NCBI GenBank assembly: GCA_910587935.1
Contig: CAJUNP010000015.1
Location: 3,338-67,337 of the forward strand
Length of the DNA stretch: 64,000 bases
Direction of reading: 5' to 3'
Source: an uncultured Lachnospiraceae bacterium
Lineage (GTDB): Bacteria; Bacillota; Clostridia; Lachnospirales; Lachnospiraceae
Program-made: the position numbers and the translations under genes
The notes under the pieces: model-generated
The model's input: the letters and a program-made list of their open reading frames with translations, nothing else
Database searches by the model: none
Told to the model about the DNA's origin: nothing
Shown here: positions 19,401 through 26,613 of the stretch, piece after piece
Position numbering within the stretch: the first letter of the stretch is position 1
How the letters are laid out: each line of letters opens with the position of its first letter

Positions 19401-19719
19401 TACCTTCCACTACTAATTGTCCGTTTTCATCAAGAGTCCATGTTATTCCCTGCGCCGAACCGGAAACTGACCCCGTCGACGCCGTCGTTTCTGTTACGGA
19501 ATCAAAAGAATGATCCTCCAAATCGGTTTCCTCTTCCGTTGTAACGACTCCCTCTGCCATTTGTTCTTCCCCGTCTGTCTCTTCAAACGTTTCCGGAATC
19601 TCAATCGGAACATCTTGTACAATGTCCGCTGCATATGCAATCGTCATCCGGAGAAAGGACACATCAATCATTGACACTGTAAGAAGTGCCACAAGAAAAC
19701 TTTTTACCACTTTTTTCAT
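13477..19719 (-). CDS. Giant secreted surface protein with BspA-type leucine-rich repeats and Ig-like repeats
   Basis: A signal peptide (residues 1-31, ending AYA) opens this 2080-residue protein. Residues about 110-410 hold eleven repeats of about 26 residues of the BspA/DUF285 type (for example NLSGLDTSSVTDMSSMFCDC). A middle region with beta-rich modules follows. Around residue 1305 there is an InlB-type B-repeat (YVFLDWYKDKTLNKKWDF), and then several Ig-like modules with the YTGKAIKPVIAVYDG / DYSVQYKNN / GKGNYTGT pattern reach the C-terminus. No LPxTG motif, transmembrane tail or SLH domain is seen, so the mode of retention is unknown. BspA-type repeats in other species bind host or bacterial ligands. 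It stands alone, between its own promoter and a terminator. Confidence 0.88.
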   Translation of the reverse strand: MKKVVKSFLVALLTVSMIDVSFLRMTIAYAADIVQDVPIEIPETFEETDGEEQMAEGVVTTEEETDLEDHSFDSVTETTASTGSVSGSAQGITWTLDENGQLVVEGTGELIWTSGTNEGLPVWYPEAGCEIKSVVLKSSGATKLTGLFARSLYLTEVDLSGFDASKVKDMSRMFYKCEQLISINLEGLNTGSVTNMSSMFESCKNLAGVNLSGLDTSSVTDMSSMFCDCVNLKDLELGGLNTGNVGNMNSMFKGCQSLENINLNGLNLSQVTDITALFEDCRSLSNADLSRMNLGSVKNMGGMFQRCTNLNSVDFSNMNIRNVVSLENLFKGCSSLTSINYKGMITDSLYNISNMFSECSSLVSVDLAGLDTIDVSDVSGLFDGCTKLEEIDLTGLDLHNVKFISRMFKNCASLKRLDLSSMDLNRMGSTQAASEVFSGCTGLVEIKIPLNLPSYYSVILPEHSDSKWRLPDGTGITELPRELKESIVLDRYRIGIGLSGEHFVLKNSNGDINGNNEVLAVKGTGDELTITIEPEEGYILRGVNIKEDCTVTIQPQAAVNQYVISPTDTQKGYQRDEEISVDIVPVEKNRLNIIYASPEIDDVIVVNGTSRIENKPASVQVSNAENTALYLKAIDIGAEGIQKPYVTLRYYDEKGKYVFRQIEYQTSVDSMSESEKILAEKGYYIFHLERIYSDTTVEIEMRPLRQAQFTITGFPGDVRIIQYTLDENGRMQEWECENPVRMIEGSIIYFQVEWSDPGDDAYAWSNVDVLAYPGGLLTDCTITDLYGKEKWVYKLYMDADVEVKVSMEPHRISLAYSEGDILDLNVISEHAGLSADKKEIEVYGGDMPAINFKLADGIVLDGVTSNRGTVNVQETEGSYTLTMDNGEDIRDLSEITINTSDSEGRYLLSDTELQIQMEMESASYTYTGRPVEPRVRKVTVCLPGSDKPIVLKEKADYTVSYVNNIHAGTAGLVITAAKNSKRYRGSVSFEFEIAKAAPPAQQEFQVYLEEDKVPGTMQQIDLSSLFKVDSAYEKDIKPTGFRLVLNDSMCDYGGILKNAPVLEGNILNCNIWSDADKYSDPAIVVIYGSFDDYNDVRLVLKIRLMQKEDVILSGTASVADKIYDGTPVSLDLSGLSVASVAGGAPEDPEALMQELKCSFIYHYTGIGNTTYDSDQAPFEAGAYKVAIGISNENMDYRMESVDIAVFTISKRPIGFMADSVKLYAGDSVPVQYGYHIVDEGLADGDVIYRNPVLSCPLLNVTALGEYPILLDTANVCIYNRNDKDVTDNYSISGKEGILSVAAPEPGSYTVIYDFSGHGDSIIRSGIEAGSLLEKPLAPEAEGYVFLDWYKDKTLNKKWDFETDIIQSNITLYAGWSEEVMEDVGLSLHIQEITDQTYTGKAIKPVIAVYDGDGKILLKNGKDYSVQYKNNTEADTGAKKFGNGEVPAGGIGVKQKDNTIDTSKGFNDKLAYVIITGKGNYTGTVCVNFHIKPADLTASGFTLKCTDQFEAKPNKNGKIVNALKYNKKSLVSGKDYMLTVQKEDGSQVSLTQKGELPMNEGNYHLTISGQGNYTGVVTKELYVAPKAKLMKNAKVVYTKTVSDVNKEQLKNGIEQPDIRVTISGTPVSEENYTVTYSNNHAVGTATMTLTGKNGYAGSKSVTYKIKGIAFKEKEFQTVQLEDMIYNGTARTQNGVQLIPKTGGEALKYGIDYTISYKNNVKKGKASITFKANPESGYSGSFTKKFAIKAAGLSTEAVGKDGIREEDGKLVLTDTIPFHKGGAKPSGKFKLYLRSTGVVLTEGKDFTVKYKDNMAVSQGKAYMLIEGKGNFEQTLTVYFDIGNASLHQLYQNGEVTITSLSVKSSVSHSDDDSGEEREYKPSITVKDGKNKLVKDVDYEIVRYSNNMQSDVEAVWGISPFAEIRGKGVYAGGSGEDEIITIPLSIYQYSISASTVYVVYDEEPYIYTGGQIRPESFTVYYGKAADVAKARRNKETDESVLTAKKDDLKSGETPEPAYGLTKLKPWSPGEGGDYRISGYGTNIKPGMSGSIKLQGVGGFSGNAAVKFTIVKKQIYVRDTWEEK

Positions 19720-19791
19720 GAAATACCTTCTTTCTTTAACTTTGCTTATGTATTTTCTATATTAATGCATTTAGTACAATTGCTTAATATA

Positions 19792-19821
19792 ATTTTACTT
19801 TTTGGTTTATTTCCCTGTCAA
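19792..19821 (-). promoter_or_regulatory. Promoter of the giant BspA-type gene
   Basis: On the minus strand TTGACA (19821-19816), an 18-base spacer and TAAAAT (19797-19792) precede the gene by about 70 bases. AGAAAGAAGG before the ATG is the ribosome site. Confidence 0.5.
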
Positions 19822-19907
19822 TATTTTTTAATTTATTTGCAGGATATTTTGCAAATCTGGTTTCACCGTATCTTATCAATCCTGCTGTAATGCAAACATT
19901 AATATCA

Positions 19908-19936
19908 TTGACGGAAAAATAAAATAACCTTATACT
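19908..19936 (+). promoter_or_regulatory. Promoter of the DUF3781-fusion gene
   Basis: TTGACG (19908-19913), a 17-base spacer and TATACT (19931-19936) lie 75 bases before the chosen ATG at 20011. Confidence 0.5.
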
Positions 19937-20010
19937 AATTTAAAAAATATTATTCATTCGTGTGCCCCCTCCTGACAAGAGCTCACACGATCGATACACA
20001 GGAGAAATAC

Positions 20011-21339
20011 ATGGAAGTCTATTTTGAAGCAGTAAAAAGCGAAAAAGAAAAACCCGGAATTCCCATTCCCATCAACAAACAGTTTTTCTACGGAAACAGT
20101 CTGTGGGTCTGCCCTATGCTCTATGTATGCAAAAAGGGACTTATACTTGATCTGTGCAGGCAGTTTGACGCAAAGGAATATCAGGAATTTTACACGAAAT
20201 GGGGAGAGAAAGCCGATTCTTTGGAACCGGCCGTGCAGGAACAAATAGCATATGAGAATCCTATGAACTTCGAGTGTGGGTTTACCCTTTCGGTGAACGG
20301 AAAAGGGGCCAAAAGCTGCGGATATTCAGGAAGCGCCTGGCAGCCTTATGTTTCGGAAGCAAAAGATCCCTTCATAGAAAAAGCAATAGAAGAATACGGC
20401 CTGTCCTGGGACTGCGGCTGGTATTTTTACCGCCTTTCATATCCTTTTTCAGGTCAAAAAGAAAAAGCCGTAAAAAATCTGTCTCTTTGCATTACTGCGC
20501 ACAAGCGCCGGGTTTTTTTTGCGGAAACAATTAAAACCGTCGTAAACGGCGCTCCTTTTGACGCAAAACTTCGCAGTCCCCTGACCGAAGAATGTTTTAC
20601 GTTTCACGTGGAGTCCTGCAAAATTGAAACATTACCGGAGAAAATAGCAAAAAAATCTTTTAGATTTCCGACAAATTACTGCCTTCTGCAATATGATATT
20701 ACTCCCGAAACCGCCGAAAGTGAACGGCTTCTGGTTGAAGATGTCCGACCGTCGGACCCGCCGGTTATGGAGTACGACCTACAAAAAGAAAAGATAGCCT
20801 CCTGCGTTACAATCATTGGCGGCGCATCCGGTCCCACTTCCGTTTTTCTGGCGGGAACATTTAAAAACAGGAATAAAGAAGACGGCGACAGCTGGAAAAC
20901 AGCCGCTTCGGCGCTGACCTTTGAACCGGTCACAGAAGTAACATGGAAGTTTTCCTTTGAGGTTGCTCCTTTTGAGGCGCAGGACTTTTGTCTGCTTTCA
21001 GAGGGGGATGCTCCTGCCGGAAACGCTGCTGTGGAAATACGGGAAGATCTGCTTTCCAACATAGACAAACTGCACACTACCGAATTAGGCATTGTCAGAA
21101 TCAAAAAAAATCTTTCTTTAAGTACGGACGATGTTGTGAATTGGTGTAAAACGAAAATAAACCTGCCGAACGCCGTTATTACCCGCCGCGGAAAAAACTG
21201 GTATATTGAAATTGACGGATGTGTCATTACTGTAAACGCGCACAGTTTTACAATCATAACGGCACATAAGAAAAATTTCCCAGATGTGCCTGGTACATTT
21301 ATATGCGTTGGAAGGCGCCATCCAAAATATGGAATTTAA
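20011..21339 (+). CDS. Protein of unknown function with C-terminal DUF3781 domain
   Basis: The start is ATG 20011 (MEVYFEAVKS), with GGAG nine bases upstream. Residues 1-340 form an unrecognised domain. Near residue 268 it carries VTIIGGASGPTSVFLAG, a motif also seen at the start of sodium-pumping decarboxylase beta subunits and in several unassigned Lachnospiraceae proteins. From about residue 345 to 427 the sequence matches DUF3781, which elsewhere is a free-standing protein of about 80 residues (NIDKLHTTELGIVRIKKNLS, DDVVNWCK, RRGKNWYIEIDGCVITVNAH, TIITAHK). The last 20 residues come from an unrelated reading frame, so the fusion seems recent or eroded at its end. Function unknown. Confidence 0.7.
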   Translation: MEVYFEAVKSEKEKPGIPIPINKQFFYGNSLWVCPMLYVCKKGLILDLCRQFDAKEYQEFYTKWGEKADSLEPAVQEQIAYENPMNFECGFTLSVNGKGAKSCGYSGSAWQPYVSEAKDPFIEKAIEEYGLSWDCGWYFYRLSYPFSGQKEKAVKNLSLCITAHKRRVFFAETIKTVVNGAPFDAKLRSPLTEECFTFHVESCKIETLPEKIAKKSFRFPTNYCLLQYDITPETAESERLLVEDVRPSDPPVMEYDLQKEKIASCVTIIGGASGPTSVFLAGTFKNRNKEDGDSWKTAASALTFEPVTEVTWKFSFEVAPFEAQDFCLLSEGDAPAGNAAVEIREDLLSNIDKLHTTELGIVRIKKNLSLSTDDVVNWCKTKINLPNAVITRRGKNWYIEIDGCVITVNAHSFTIITAHKKNFPDVPGTFICVGRRHPKYGI

Positions 21340-21400
21340 TAATCTGCCGGAAGAAAAGAAAAAAGAATTAAAAGAATACAGTGATTTCTTAAAAAGATAA
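21290..21400 (+). pseudogene. C-terminal fragment of another protein, overlapping the fusion gene
   Basis: In the +2 frame relative to the upstream gene, bases 21290-21400 read LVHLYALEGAIQNMEFNNLP and EEKKKELKEYSDFLKR before a stop. The composition and amphipathic pattern are protein-like. There is no start. It appears to be the tail of a gene whose body was lost when DUF3781 became joined here. Confidence 0.4.
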
Positions 21401-21454
21401 TGTTAAAATATAATTATAATCTACGCCCCTGAAGGGGCAGGACGGAGGATGAAC

Positions 21455-22123
21455 ATGAAGCAGGTAAGAACCCTGGAAATCAAACAAAGCGTGTTTGCCG
21501 ACAATGACCGTCAGGCGGAGCTTCTTCGGAAAGAGCTGAAGCAAAAAGGCATTTTTTTGCTGAATCTCATGTCTTCCCCCGGCTCCGGCAAAACCACCAC
21601 CCTGATGCGGACCATAGAGGCGTTAAAGGATACGGTAAAAATCGGCGTTATGGAAGCCGATATCGATTCCGACGTAGACGCCAGAACCATCTGTGAATCC
21701 GGCGCAAAGGTGATTCAGCTCCATACCGGCGGCATGTGCCATCTCGATGCGGAAATGACAAGACAGGGCCTGGAAGGACTGGAAACGAATGATGTTGAAC
21801 TGGCTATTTTGGAAAATGTCGGGAATCTGGTATGCCCTGCGGAATTTGACACCGGCGCGTCCAAAAACGCCATGATTCTTTCCGTACCCGAGGGACATGA
21901 TAAACCCCTTAAATATCCCCTTATGTTTACCATCTGCGACGTTGTATTAATCAATAAAATCGATGTCCTGCCCTATTTTGACTTTGACTTGGACAAATGC
22001 AGGAAGAACATTCTTATGCGCAATCCCAAAGCCAGAATTATTCCCATTTGTGCCAAAACAGGAGAGGGAATCAAAGAATGGGCGGACTGGCTGAGTGAAG
22101 AAATAAAAAGCTGGCGCGCCTGA
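21455..22123 (+). CDS. hypB: HypB-type nickel-incorporation GTPase
   Basis: HypB is a SIMIBI GTPase that works with HypA to load nickel into NiFe hydrogenase or other Ni enzymes. Visible motifs are the P-loop MSSPGSGKTT, the switch region MEADIDSDVDA, the metal site GGMCHLDAEM with adjacent Cys-His, ENVGNLVCPAEFD, and NKID for guanine. There is no His-rich N-terminus. ATG 21455 is preferred because GGAGG ends six bases before it. It opens a four-gene plus-strand cluster with an oxidoreductase, hypA and a membrane protein. No hydrogenase subunit or hypCDEF lies in the window. Confidence 0.93.
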   Translation: MKQVRTLEIKQSVFADNDRQAELLRKELKQKGIFLLNLMSSPGSGKTTTLMRTIEALKDTVKIGVMEADIDSDVDARTICESGAKVIQLHTGGMCHLDAEMTRQGLEGLETNDVELAILENVGNLVCPAEFDTGASKNAMILSVPEGHDKPLKYPLMFTICDVVLINKIDVLPYFDFDLDKCRKNILMRNPKARIIPICAKTGEGIKEWADWLSEEIKSWRA

Positions 22124-22189
22124 CGGACAGGAACGTTCATAGTCTGCGGCCGCGGCGAATAACATAAACAAAGGAAAAGGAGGTATCCG

Positions 22190-24976
22190 ATGAAGAAACC
22201 ATTAGACAAAGAGCTGTATCCCGATTACGTCTATCCGGAACACAAGCCCGATCACAGCGAACCGCCCCGGGAGAGCATTTTAAAGCTCGGCAAAATGATT
22301 ACGGACCGAATTCCCCAGAAGCTCGGTATCAAAAAAATCACACAGGACGATCCGGAATATTGGGGACTTGCAGGCGTGCTGACCGATGAGGAAGCGGAAA
22401 TTGCCCTGAAAATGGGCGTGCGTAAGCCCAAAACCCTGCAGGAAATAGCAAAGCTTACCGGAATTCCCGAACAGGAGCTGGAGCCGAAGCTTCAGGAAAT
22501 GTCCGTGAAAGGAATTCTGGAATACAACTGGGAAAATCCCGGTCATGAGAAACAGTACCTGCTGCCCATGTACGTACCGGGTTCGGCGGAATTCTTCAAC
22601 ATGAACAGCAAGATTATCGAAGAACACCCCGAAGTGACTTTGTTCTTCGAGCATATGTCAAGACTGCCCCTGGAACACGTGACGCCTTTTGTAGGAGAAG
22701 GCGGCAACGGTATCGGTATGCATGTAATTCCCGTGGAAAAAGCCATAGAGATGGAAAACGAGTCTATTGACCTGGAGCATATTTCCTACTGGCTGTCCAA
22801 GTATGAAGGCAAATATGCTGCAAGTCCCTGCTCCTGCCGCCGTTCCCGTCTGCTGCACGACGAAGGCTGCGGAGACGACCCGGAGGGCTGGTGCGTAGCC
22901 GTAGGCGATATGGCGGATTATGTAGTAGAAACCCAAAAGGACGGACGCTATATTACTAAAGAAGAGGCTCTGGAAATTTTCAGGCAGGCGGAAGATAACG
23001 GGTTCGTACACCAGATTACCAATATTGACGGCGCCAATAAAATTTTTGCCATCTGTAACTGCAATGTAAATGTTTGTTATGCACTGCGTACCTCCCAGCT
23101 TTTCAATACGCCCAATATGTCCCGTTCCGCGTACATAGCCAAAGTAGACAAGTCCAAATGCGTTGCCTGCGGCAAGTGTGTGGAATCCTGCCCCGCGGGA
23201 GCGGTAAAGCTGGGACAGAAGCTCTGCAAAAAAGACGGCAGCGAAGTGACTTATCCTAAGATGCCGCTTCCAAAGGAGCAGAAATGGGGCGAGCACATGT
23301 GGACCCATAACTACAGAGACGTGAACCGGATCAACTGCTATGACACCGGAACCGCGCCCTGCAAAACGGCCTGCCCCGCGCATATTGCGATTCAGGGTTA
23401 TTTGCAGCTTGCAAAAGAAGGACGCTATCAGGAAGCGCTGGCTCTGATTAAAAAAGACAATCCTCTGCCTGCCATTTGCGGACGTATCTGCAACCGGCGC
23501 TGCGAAGACGCATGTACCCGGGGAACGATCGACGAGGCGGTAGCAATCGACGCGGTAAAACGGTTTGTTGCGGAACAGGATTTAAACGCCGCAACCCGCT
23601 ATATTCCCAAACCTACCGTTCCTTCCTTAAAAGGCGGATTCGATGAGAAAATCGCCATTATCGGTTCGGGGCCGGCCGGTCTTTCCTGCGCCTATTTTCT
23701 GGCGGAAAAGGGTTACAAACCGACGATATTTGAAAAAGACGAAAAACCCGGCGGTATGCTGACCTACGGAATTCCTTCCTACAAGCTGGAAAAAGATCTG
23801 ATTGCGGCGGAAATCGATGTGATCAAGGCCATGGGAGTCGAGATTAAATGCGGCGTTGAAGTAGGAAAAGACGTTACCATTGAGCAGCTCCGTAAGCAGG
23901 GATATAAAGGCTTTTATATTGCAATCGGCTGCCAGGGCGGAAGAAAAGCAGGCGTACCCGGAGAGGATGCCCAGGGCGTCTATACCGCGGTGGAATTTTT
24001 AAGAGAAGCCGGTACGAAGGAATCTTTTGAACTTGGCGGAGACGTGATCGTTATCGGCGGCGGCAATGTTGCCATAGACGCAGCCAGAACAAGCTCCCGC
24101 TGTACGCAGGGCAAGGTTACCATGGTGTGCCTGGAAAACAAAGACGAAATGCCCGCAAGCCGGGAAGAAATTCTGGAAGCAAGCGAGGAAAATATTACCA
24201 TTCAAAACGGATGGGGGCCGAAAGAAATACTTGTGGAAAACGGTAAGGCGGCAGGCGTCGTATTCAAAAAATGTACCCGCGTTTACGATGACAGCCACCG
24301 GTTCGCTCCCGTTTACGACGAAGAACAGACCATGACTCTGCGCTGCGGCAGCGTTATTTTCAGCGTAGGCCAGAGTATTGTCTGGGGCGATCTGTTAAAG
24401 AATACAAAGGTCGAGCTGCGTCCCAACGGAGGCGCGGTTGCCGACAGGCTTACGTACCAGACCGCGGAACCCGATATTTTTGTGGGAGGCGACGTATATA
24501 CCGGGCCCAAATTTGCCATAGACGCCATTGCGGCGGGACGGGAAGGAGCGGTTTCCCTTCACCGCTTTGTGCATGAGCACTGTACGCTGACGATCGGTAG
24601 AAACCGGAGAGATTTTATTGAACTGGATAAGGACGATCTCTTTATTGCAAGCTATGACAATACCGACAGGCAAAGACCGGAAAAAGCCGAAGAGGCGCAG
24701 GCGAAGTCCTTCCGGGATCTGTCCCATACCCTTACCGAGGAGCAGGTGAAGGCGGAAACCTCCCGGTGTTTAGGCTGCGGCGCATCCGTGGTGGACCCCA
24801 ACAAATGTATCGGCTGCGGTATCTGTACTACCAAATGCGTATTTGACGCGATTACCCTTCACAGGGAGCTGCCGGGCTGCTCTACGATGATTAAATCGGA
24901 AGACAAATTAAAATACGTGCTGCCCAATATGATTAAGCAGTCCTTAAAGGTAACGTTCGCACCCAAAAAGAAATAA
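22190..24976 (+). CDS. Large Fe-S/flavin NAD(P) oxidoreductase (GltD-like core)
   Basis: The 928-residue protein has several modules. Residues 1-190 include a winged-helix-like stretch (TLQEIAKLTGIPEQELEPKL). Residues 210-300 carry unusual Cys motifs (SPCSCRRS, GWCVAVG, AICNCNVNVC). Then come a ferredoxin motif (CVACGKCVESCPAG), the GltD-type Cys region (CKTACPAHI, CGRICNRRCEDAC), FAD site (IGSGPAGLSCAYFLAEKG), NAD(P) site (VIGGGNVAIDAART) and a C-terminal ferredoxin (CIGCGICTTKC). Such GltD-like proteins move electrons between NAD(P)H, flavin and Fe-S partners. Substrate and partner are unknown. Its position between hypB and hypA suggests a link to a nickel enzyme. AAAGGAGG precedes the start. 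Confidence 0.88.
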   Translation: MKKPLDKELYPDYVYPEHKPDHSEPPRESILKLGKMITDRIPQKLGIKKITQDDPEYWGLAGVLTDEEAEIALKMGVRKPKTLQEIAKLTGIPEQELEPKLQEMSVKGILEYNWENPGHEKQYLLPMYVPGSAEFFNMNSKIIEEHPEVTLFFEHMSRLPLEHVTPFVGEGGNGIGMHVIPVEKAIEMENESIDLEHISYWLSKYEGKYAASPCSCRRSRLLHDEGCGDDPEGWCVAVGDMADYVVETQKDGRYITKEEALEIFRQAEDNGFVHQITNIDGANKIFAICNCNVNVCYALRTSQLFNTPNMSRSAYIAKVDKSKCVACGKCVESCPAGAVKLGQKLCKKDGSEVTYPKMPLPKEQKWGEHMWTHNYRDVNRINCYDTGTAPCKTACPAHIAIQGYLQLAKEGRYQEALALIKKDNPLPAICGRICNRRCEDACTRGTIDEAVAIDAVKRFVAEQDLNAATRYIPKPTVPSLKGGFDEKIAIIGSGPAGLSCAYFLAEKGYKPTIFEKDEKPGGMLTYGIPSYKLEKDLIAAEIDVIKAMGVEIKCGVEVGKDVTIEQLRKQGYKGFYIAIGCQGGRKAGVPGEDAQGVYTAVEFLREAGTKESFELGGDVIVIGGGNVAIDAARTSSRCTQGKVTMVCLENKDEMPASREEILEASEENITIQNGWGPKEILVENGKAAGVVFKKCTRVYDDSHRFAPVYDEEQTMTLRCGSVIFSVGQSIVWGDLLKNTKVELRPNGGAVADRLTYQTAEPDIFVGGDVYTGPKFAIDAIAAGREGAVSLHRFVHEHCTLTIGRNRRDFIELDKDDLFIASYDNTDRQRPEKAEEAQAKSFRDLSHTLTEEQVKAETSRCLGCGASVVDPNKCIGCGICTTKCVFDAITLHRELPGCSTMIKSEDKLKYVLPNMIKQSLKVTFAPKKK

Positions 24977-24992
24977 AGGCAGGGGCATAAGC

Positions 24993-25337
24993 ATGCATGA
25001 ATTAGGAGTCGTATTTCATATCATGGACAGTCTGGAAAAGGTGGCCGCAGAAAACGAAGTGACAAACGTCTCCAAAGTGGTTTTGGAGCTGGGAGAGGTA
25101 TCAACCGTCATAGAATCCTATCTGCAGAACTGCTGGAAGTGGGCGGTGAAAAAAAGAGACCTGTTTGCAGACGCGGAATTAATTGTGGAAACGCTTCCCG
25201 CCGTCACCTACTGCGAAGGCTGCGGGCAGACTTATCCCACCGTGGAGTATGGAAAAATTTGTCCCCATTGCAAAAGTCCCGATACATGGCTTTTGCAGGG
25301 GAACGAATTTAACATAAAAGAAATAGAAGTATACTAA
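24993..25337 (+). CDS. hypA: HypA-type nickel chaperone
   Basis: HypA binds nickel through its N-terminal Met-His-Glu and holds a structural zinc site. The sequence starts MHELGVVFHIMDSLEKVA. It carries the two CxxC pairs of the zinc domain, CEGC and CPHC, about 25 residues apart. The length of 114 residues is normal. It lies 16 bases after the oxidoreductase gene and 20 before the DUF5692 gene, all on one strand. HypA and HypB together imply a nickel-dependent client elsewhere in the genome, or a repurposed pair. Confidence 0.93.
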   Translation: MHELGVVFHIMDSLEKVAAENEVTNVSKVVLELGEVSTVIESYLQNCWKWAVKKRDLFADAELIVETLPAVTYCEGCGQTYPTVEYGKICPHCKSPDTWLLQGNEFNIKEIEVY

Positions 25338-25357
25338 AAGAGAAAGAGGGAGAGATT

Positions 25358-26395
25358 ATGATTTTTCAAATTTATGACGGAAGAACCTTATGGCAGCTTT
25401 TGGGATGGGTTCTGGTATTTGCCGGCCTGATTCTGATGAACGAAATCGCAAGGCGCACGAAAATCGGCGGCATGGCCTGCTTTTTTGCGCTTCCCGCCGT
25501 CCTCACGGTTTATTTTATCGCCATCTATATCGGAGCCGCGCAGGGAGCCGAATGGGCCTTAAATAACCAGACCTATGTACACATGAACAGCTGGTTCCAT
25601 TATGCCAAGCTTTATGCGGCGCTGGCAGGCTGTATCGGTTTCATGATTATTAAATACCACTGGGGCAAGCTGGGCAAGTCCCATGCGTTTAAGGTATTCC
25701 CGTTTGTAATCGTCGCCATCAACATTCTGATTGCCGTTGTGTCTGACTTTGAATCTGCGGTCAGAGCCGGCGACATAATGGGCGGCTGGTGGAAATCTTC
25801 CGAAGGCGTATGGCTGTACGGCGGCTGGTGGAATATATTAAACGGTATTGCGGGCCTGATCAATATTGTCTGCATGACCGGCTGGTGGGGCATTTACTCT
25901 TCCAAGGATAAAAAGGATATGCTTTGGCCGGATATGACCTGGTGCTTTATCCTGGCATATGATATCTGGAACTTCCAGTATACCTATCTGAACCTGCCTA
26001 CTCATTCCTGGTACTGCGGCTTTGCGCTCCTCCTTGCGCCTACCGTTGCCAATGCACTCTGGAACAAAGGGGGCTGGATACAAAACCGCGCCAATACCTT
26101 AGCGCTTTGGTGTATGTTTGCGCAGGTATTCCCGCTTTTCCAGGACGGCAGCCGTTTTACAACCGTATCCTCCGTATACGGAGCAGGCGGCGCGGCGGCG
26201 GCCTTTGGCGAAACAATGCCGACGGCGGCGAATCCTACGGCGCAGGGCGTTATTTCCGTAATCTCCGTTGTTGTTAATATCGTGGTATTTGCCGTGATAC
26301 TGAAACGTGCGAAAGCACAAAAGAAGAACCCTTATACCAATGAAATATTTACAGACCAGAAAGATTTCAAACAGGCAATGGGCAGAGCGGAATAA
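25358..26395 (+). CDS. DUF5692-family multi-pass membrane protein
   Basis: The protein is very hydrophobic, with about nine transmembrane segments (first near residues 12-30, WQLLGWVLVFAGLILMNEIA) and many Trp residues (GGWWKSSEGVW, GGWWNILNG, MTGWWGIYSS). I recognise it as DUF5692-like; no transport or enzyme motif is known to me. It ends the hypB-oxidoreductase-hypA unit and is followed by a terminator. It might be the membrane partner of the oxidoreductase or a metal or small-molecule transporter; this is inference only. Confidence 0.8.
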   Translation: MIFQIYDGRTLWQLLGWVLVFAGLILMNEIARRTKIGGMACFFALPAVLTVYFIAIYIGAAQGAEWALNNQTYVHMNSWFHYAKLYAALAGCIGFMIIKYHWGKLGKSHAFKVFPFVIVAINILIAVVSDFESAVRAGDIMGGWWKSSEGVWLYGGWWNILNGIAGLINIVCMTGWWGIYSSKDKKDMLWPDMTWCFILAYDIWNFQYTYLNLPTHSWYCGFALLLAPTVANALWNKGGWIQNRANTLALWCMFAQVFPLFQDGSRFTTVSSVYGAGGAAAAFGETMPTAANPTAQGVISVISVVVNIVVFAVILKRAKAQKKNPYTNEIFTDQKDFKQAMGRAE

Positions 26396-26412
26396 ATATG
26401 CCCGGATAAAGC

Positions 26413-26449
26413 AGCGGCGCCCACAGGTTTTGAATTTGCGGGCGCCGCT
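26413..26449. terminator. Terminator between the converging hyp cluster and T7SS operon
   Basis: AGCGGCGCCC (26413-26422) pairs perfectly with GGGCGCCGCT (26440-26449). TTGTTTG follows on the plus strand and a weaker GCTTTAT on the minus strand. Both operons end within 20 bases of it. Confidence 0.7.
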
Positions 26450-26461
26450 TTGTTTGAAAAT

Positions 26462-26596
26462 TTAATAGTTTTTTTCCAGATTTTCCTGTATTTTTTTTCG
26501 CTTATTTTTAAGGTAAAACAAGACGACGACAAATAGTATAAGAGATAAGACAAGCCCGGTTATGCCTCCCCAGAAAAGCAGCTTTCCTACTGTCAT
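26462..26596 (-). CDS. 44-residue single-pass membrane protein at the end of the T7SS operon
   Basis: The frame reads MTVGKLLFWGGITGLVLSLI, then LFVVVLFYLKNKRKK and a short polar tail. It has one clear TM (about 5-29) followed by a basic stop-transfer segment, so the C-terminus is cytoplasmic. AAAGGA lies about 12 bases upstream, and the gene follows the kinase gene by 17 bases. Its position as the last gene of the T7SS run suggests an accessory membrane role; I know no family for it. Confidence 0.6.
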   Translation of the reverse strand: MTVGKLLFWGGITGLVLSLILFVVVLFYLKNKRKKIQENLEKNY

Positions 26597-26613
26597 AATG
26601 ATGTTCGTTCCTT

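Noticed and set aside
21386..21439. Promoter and small GCCCCT/AGGGGC hairpin before hypB as a nickel-responsive control site
   Set aside because: TATAAT boxes are present, but the -35 is weak and the hairpin is short; no known NikR or riboswitch pattern is visible.
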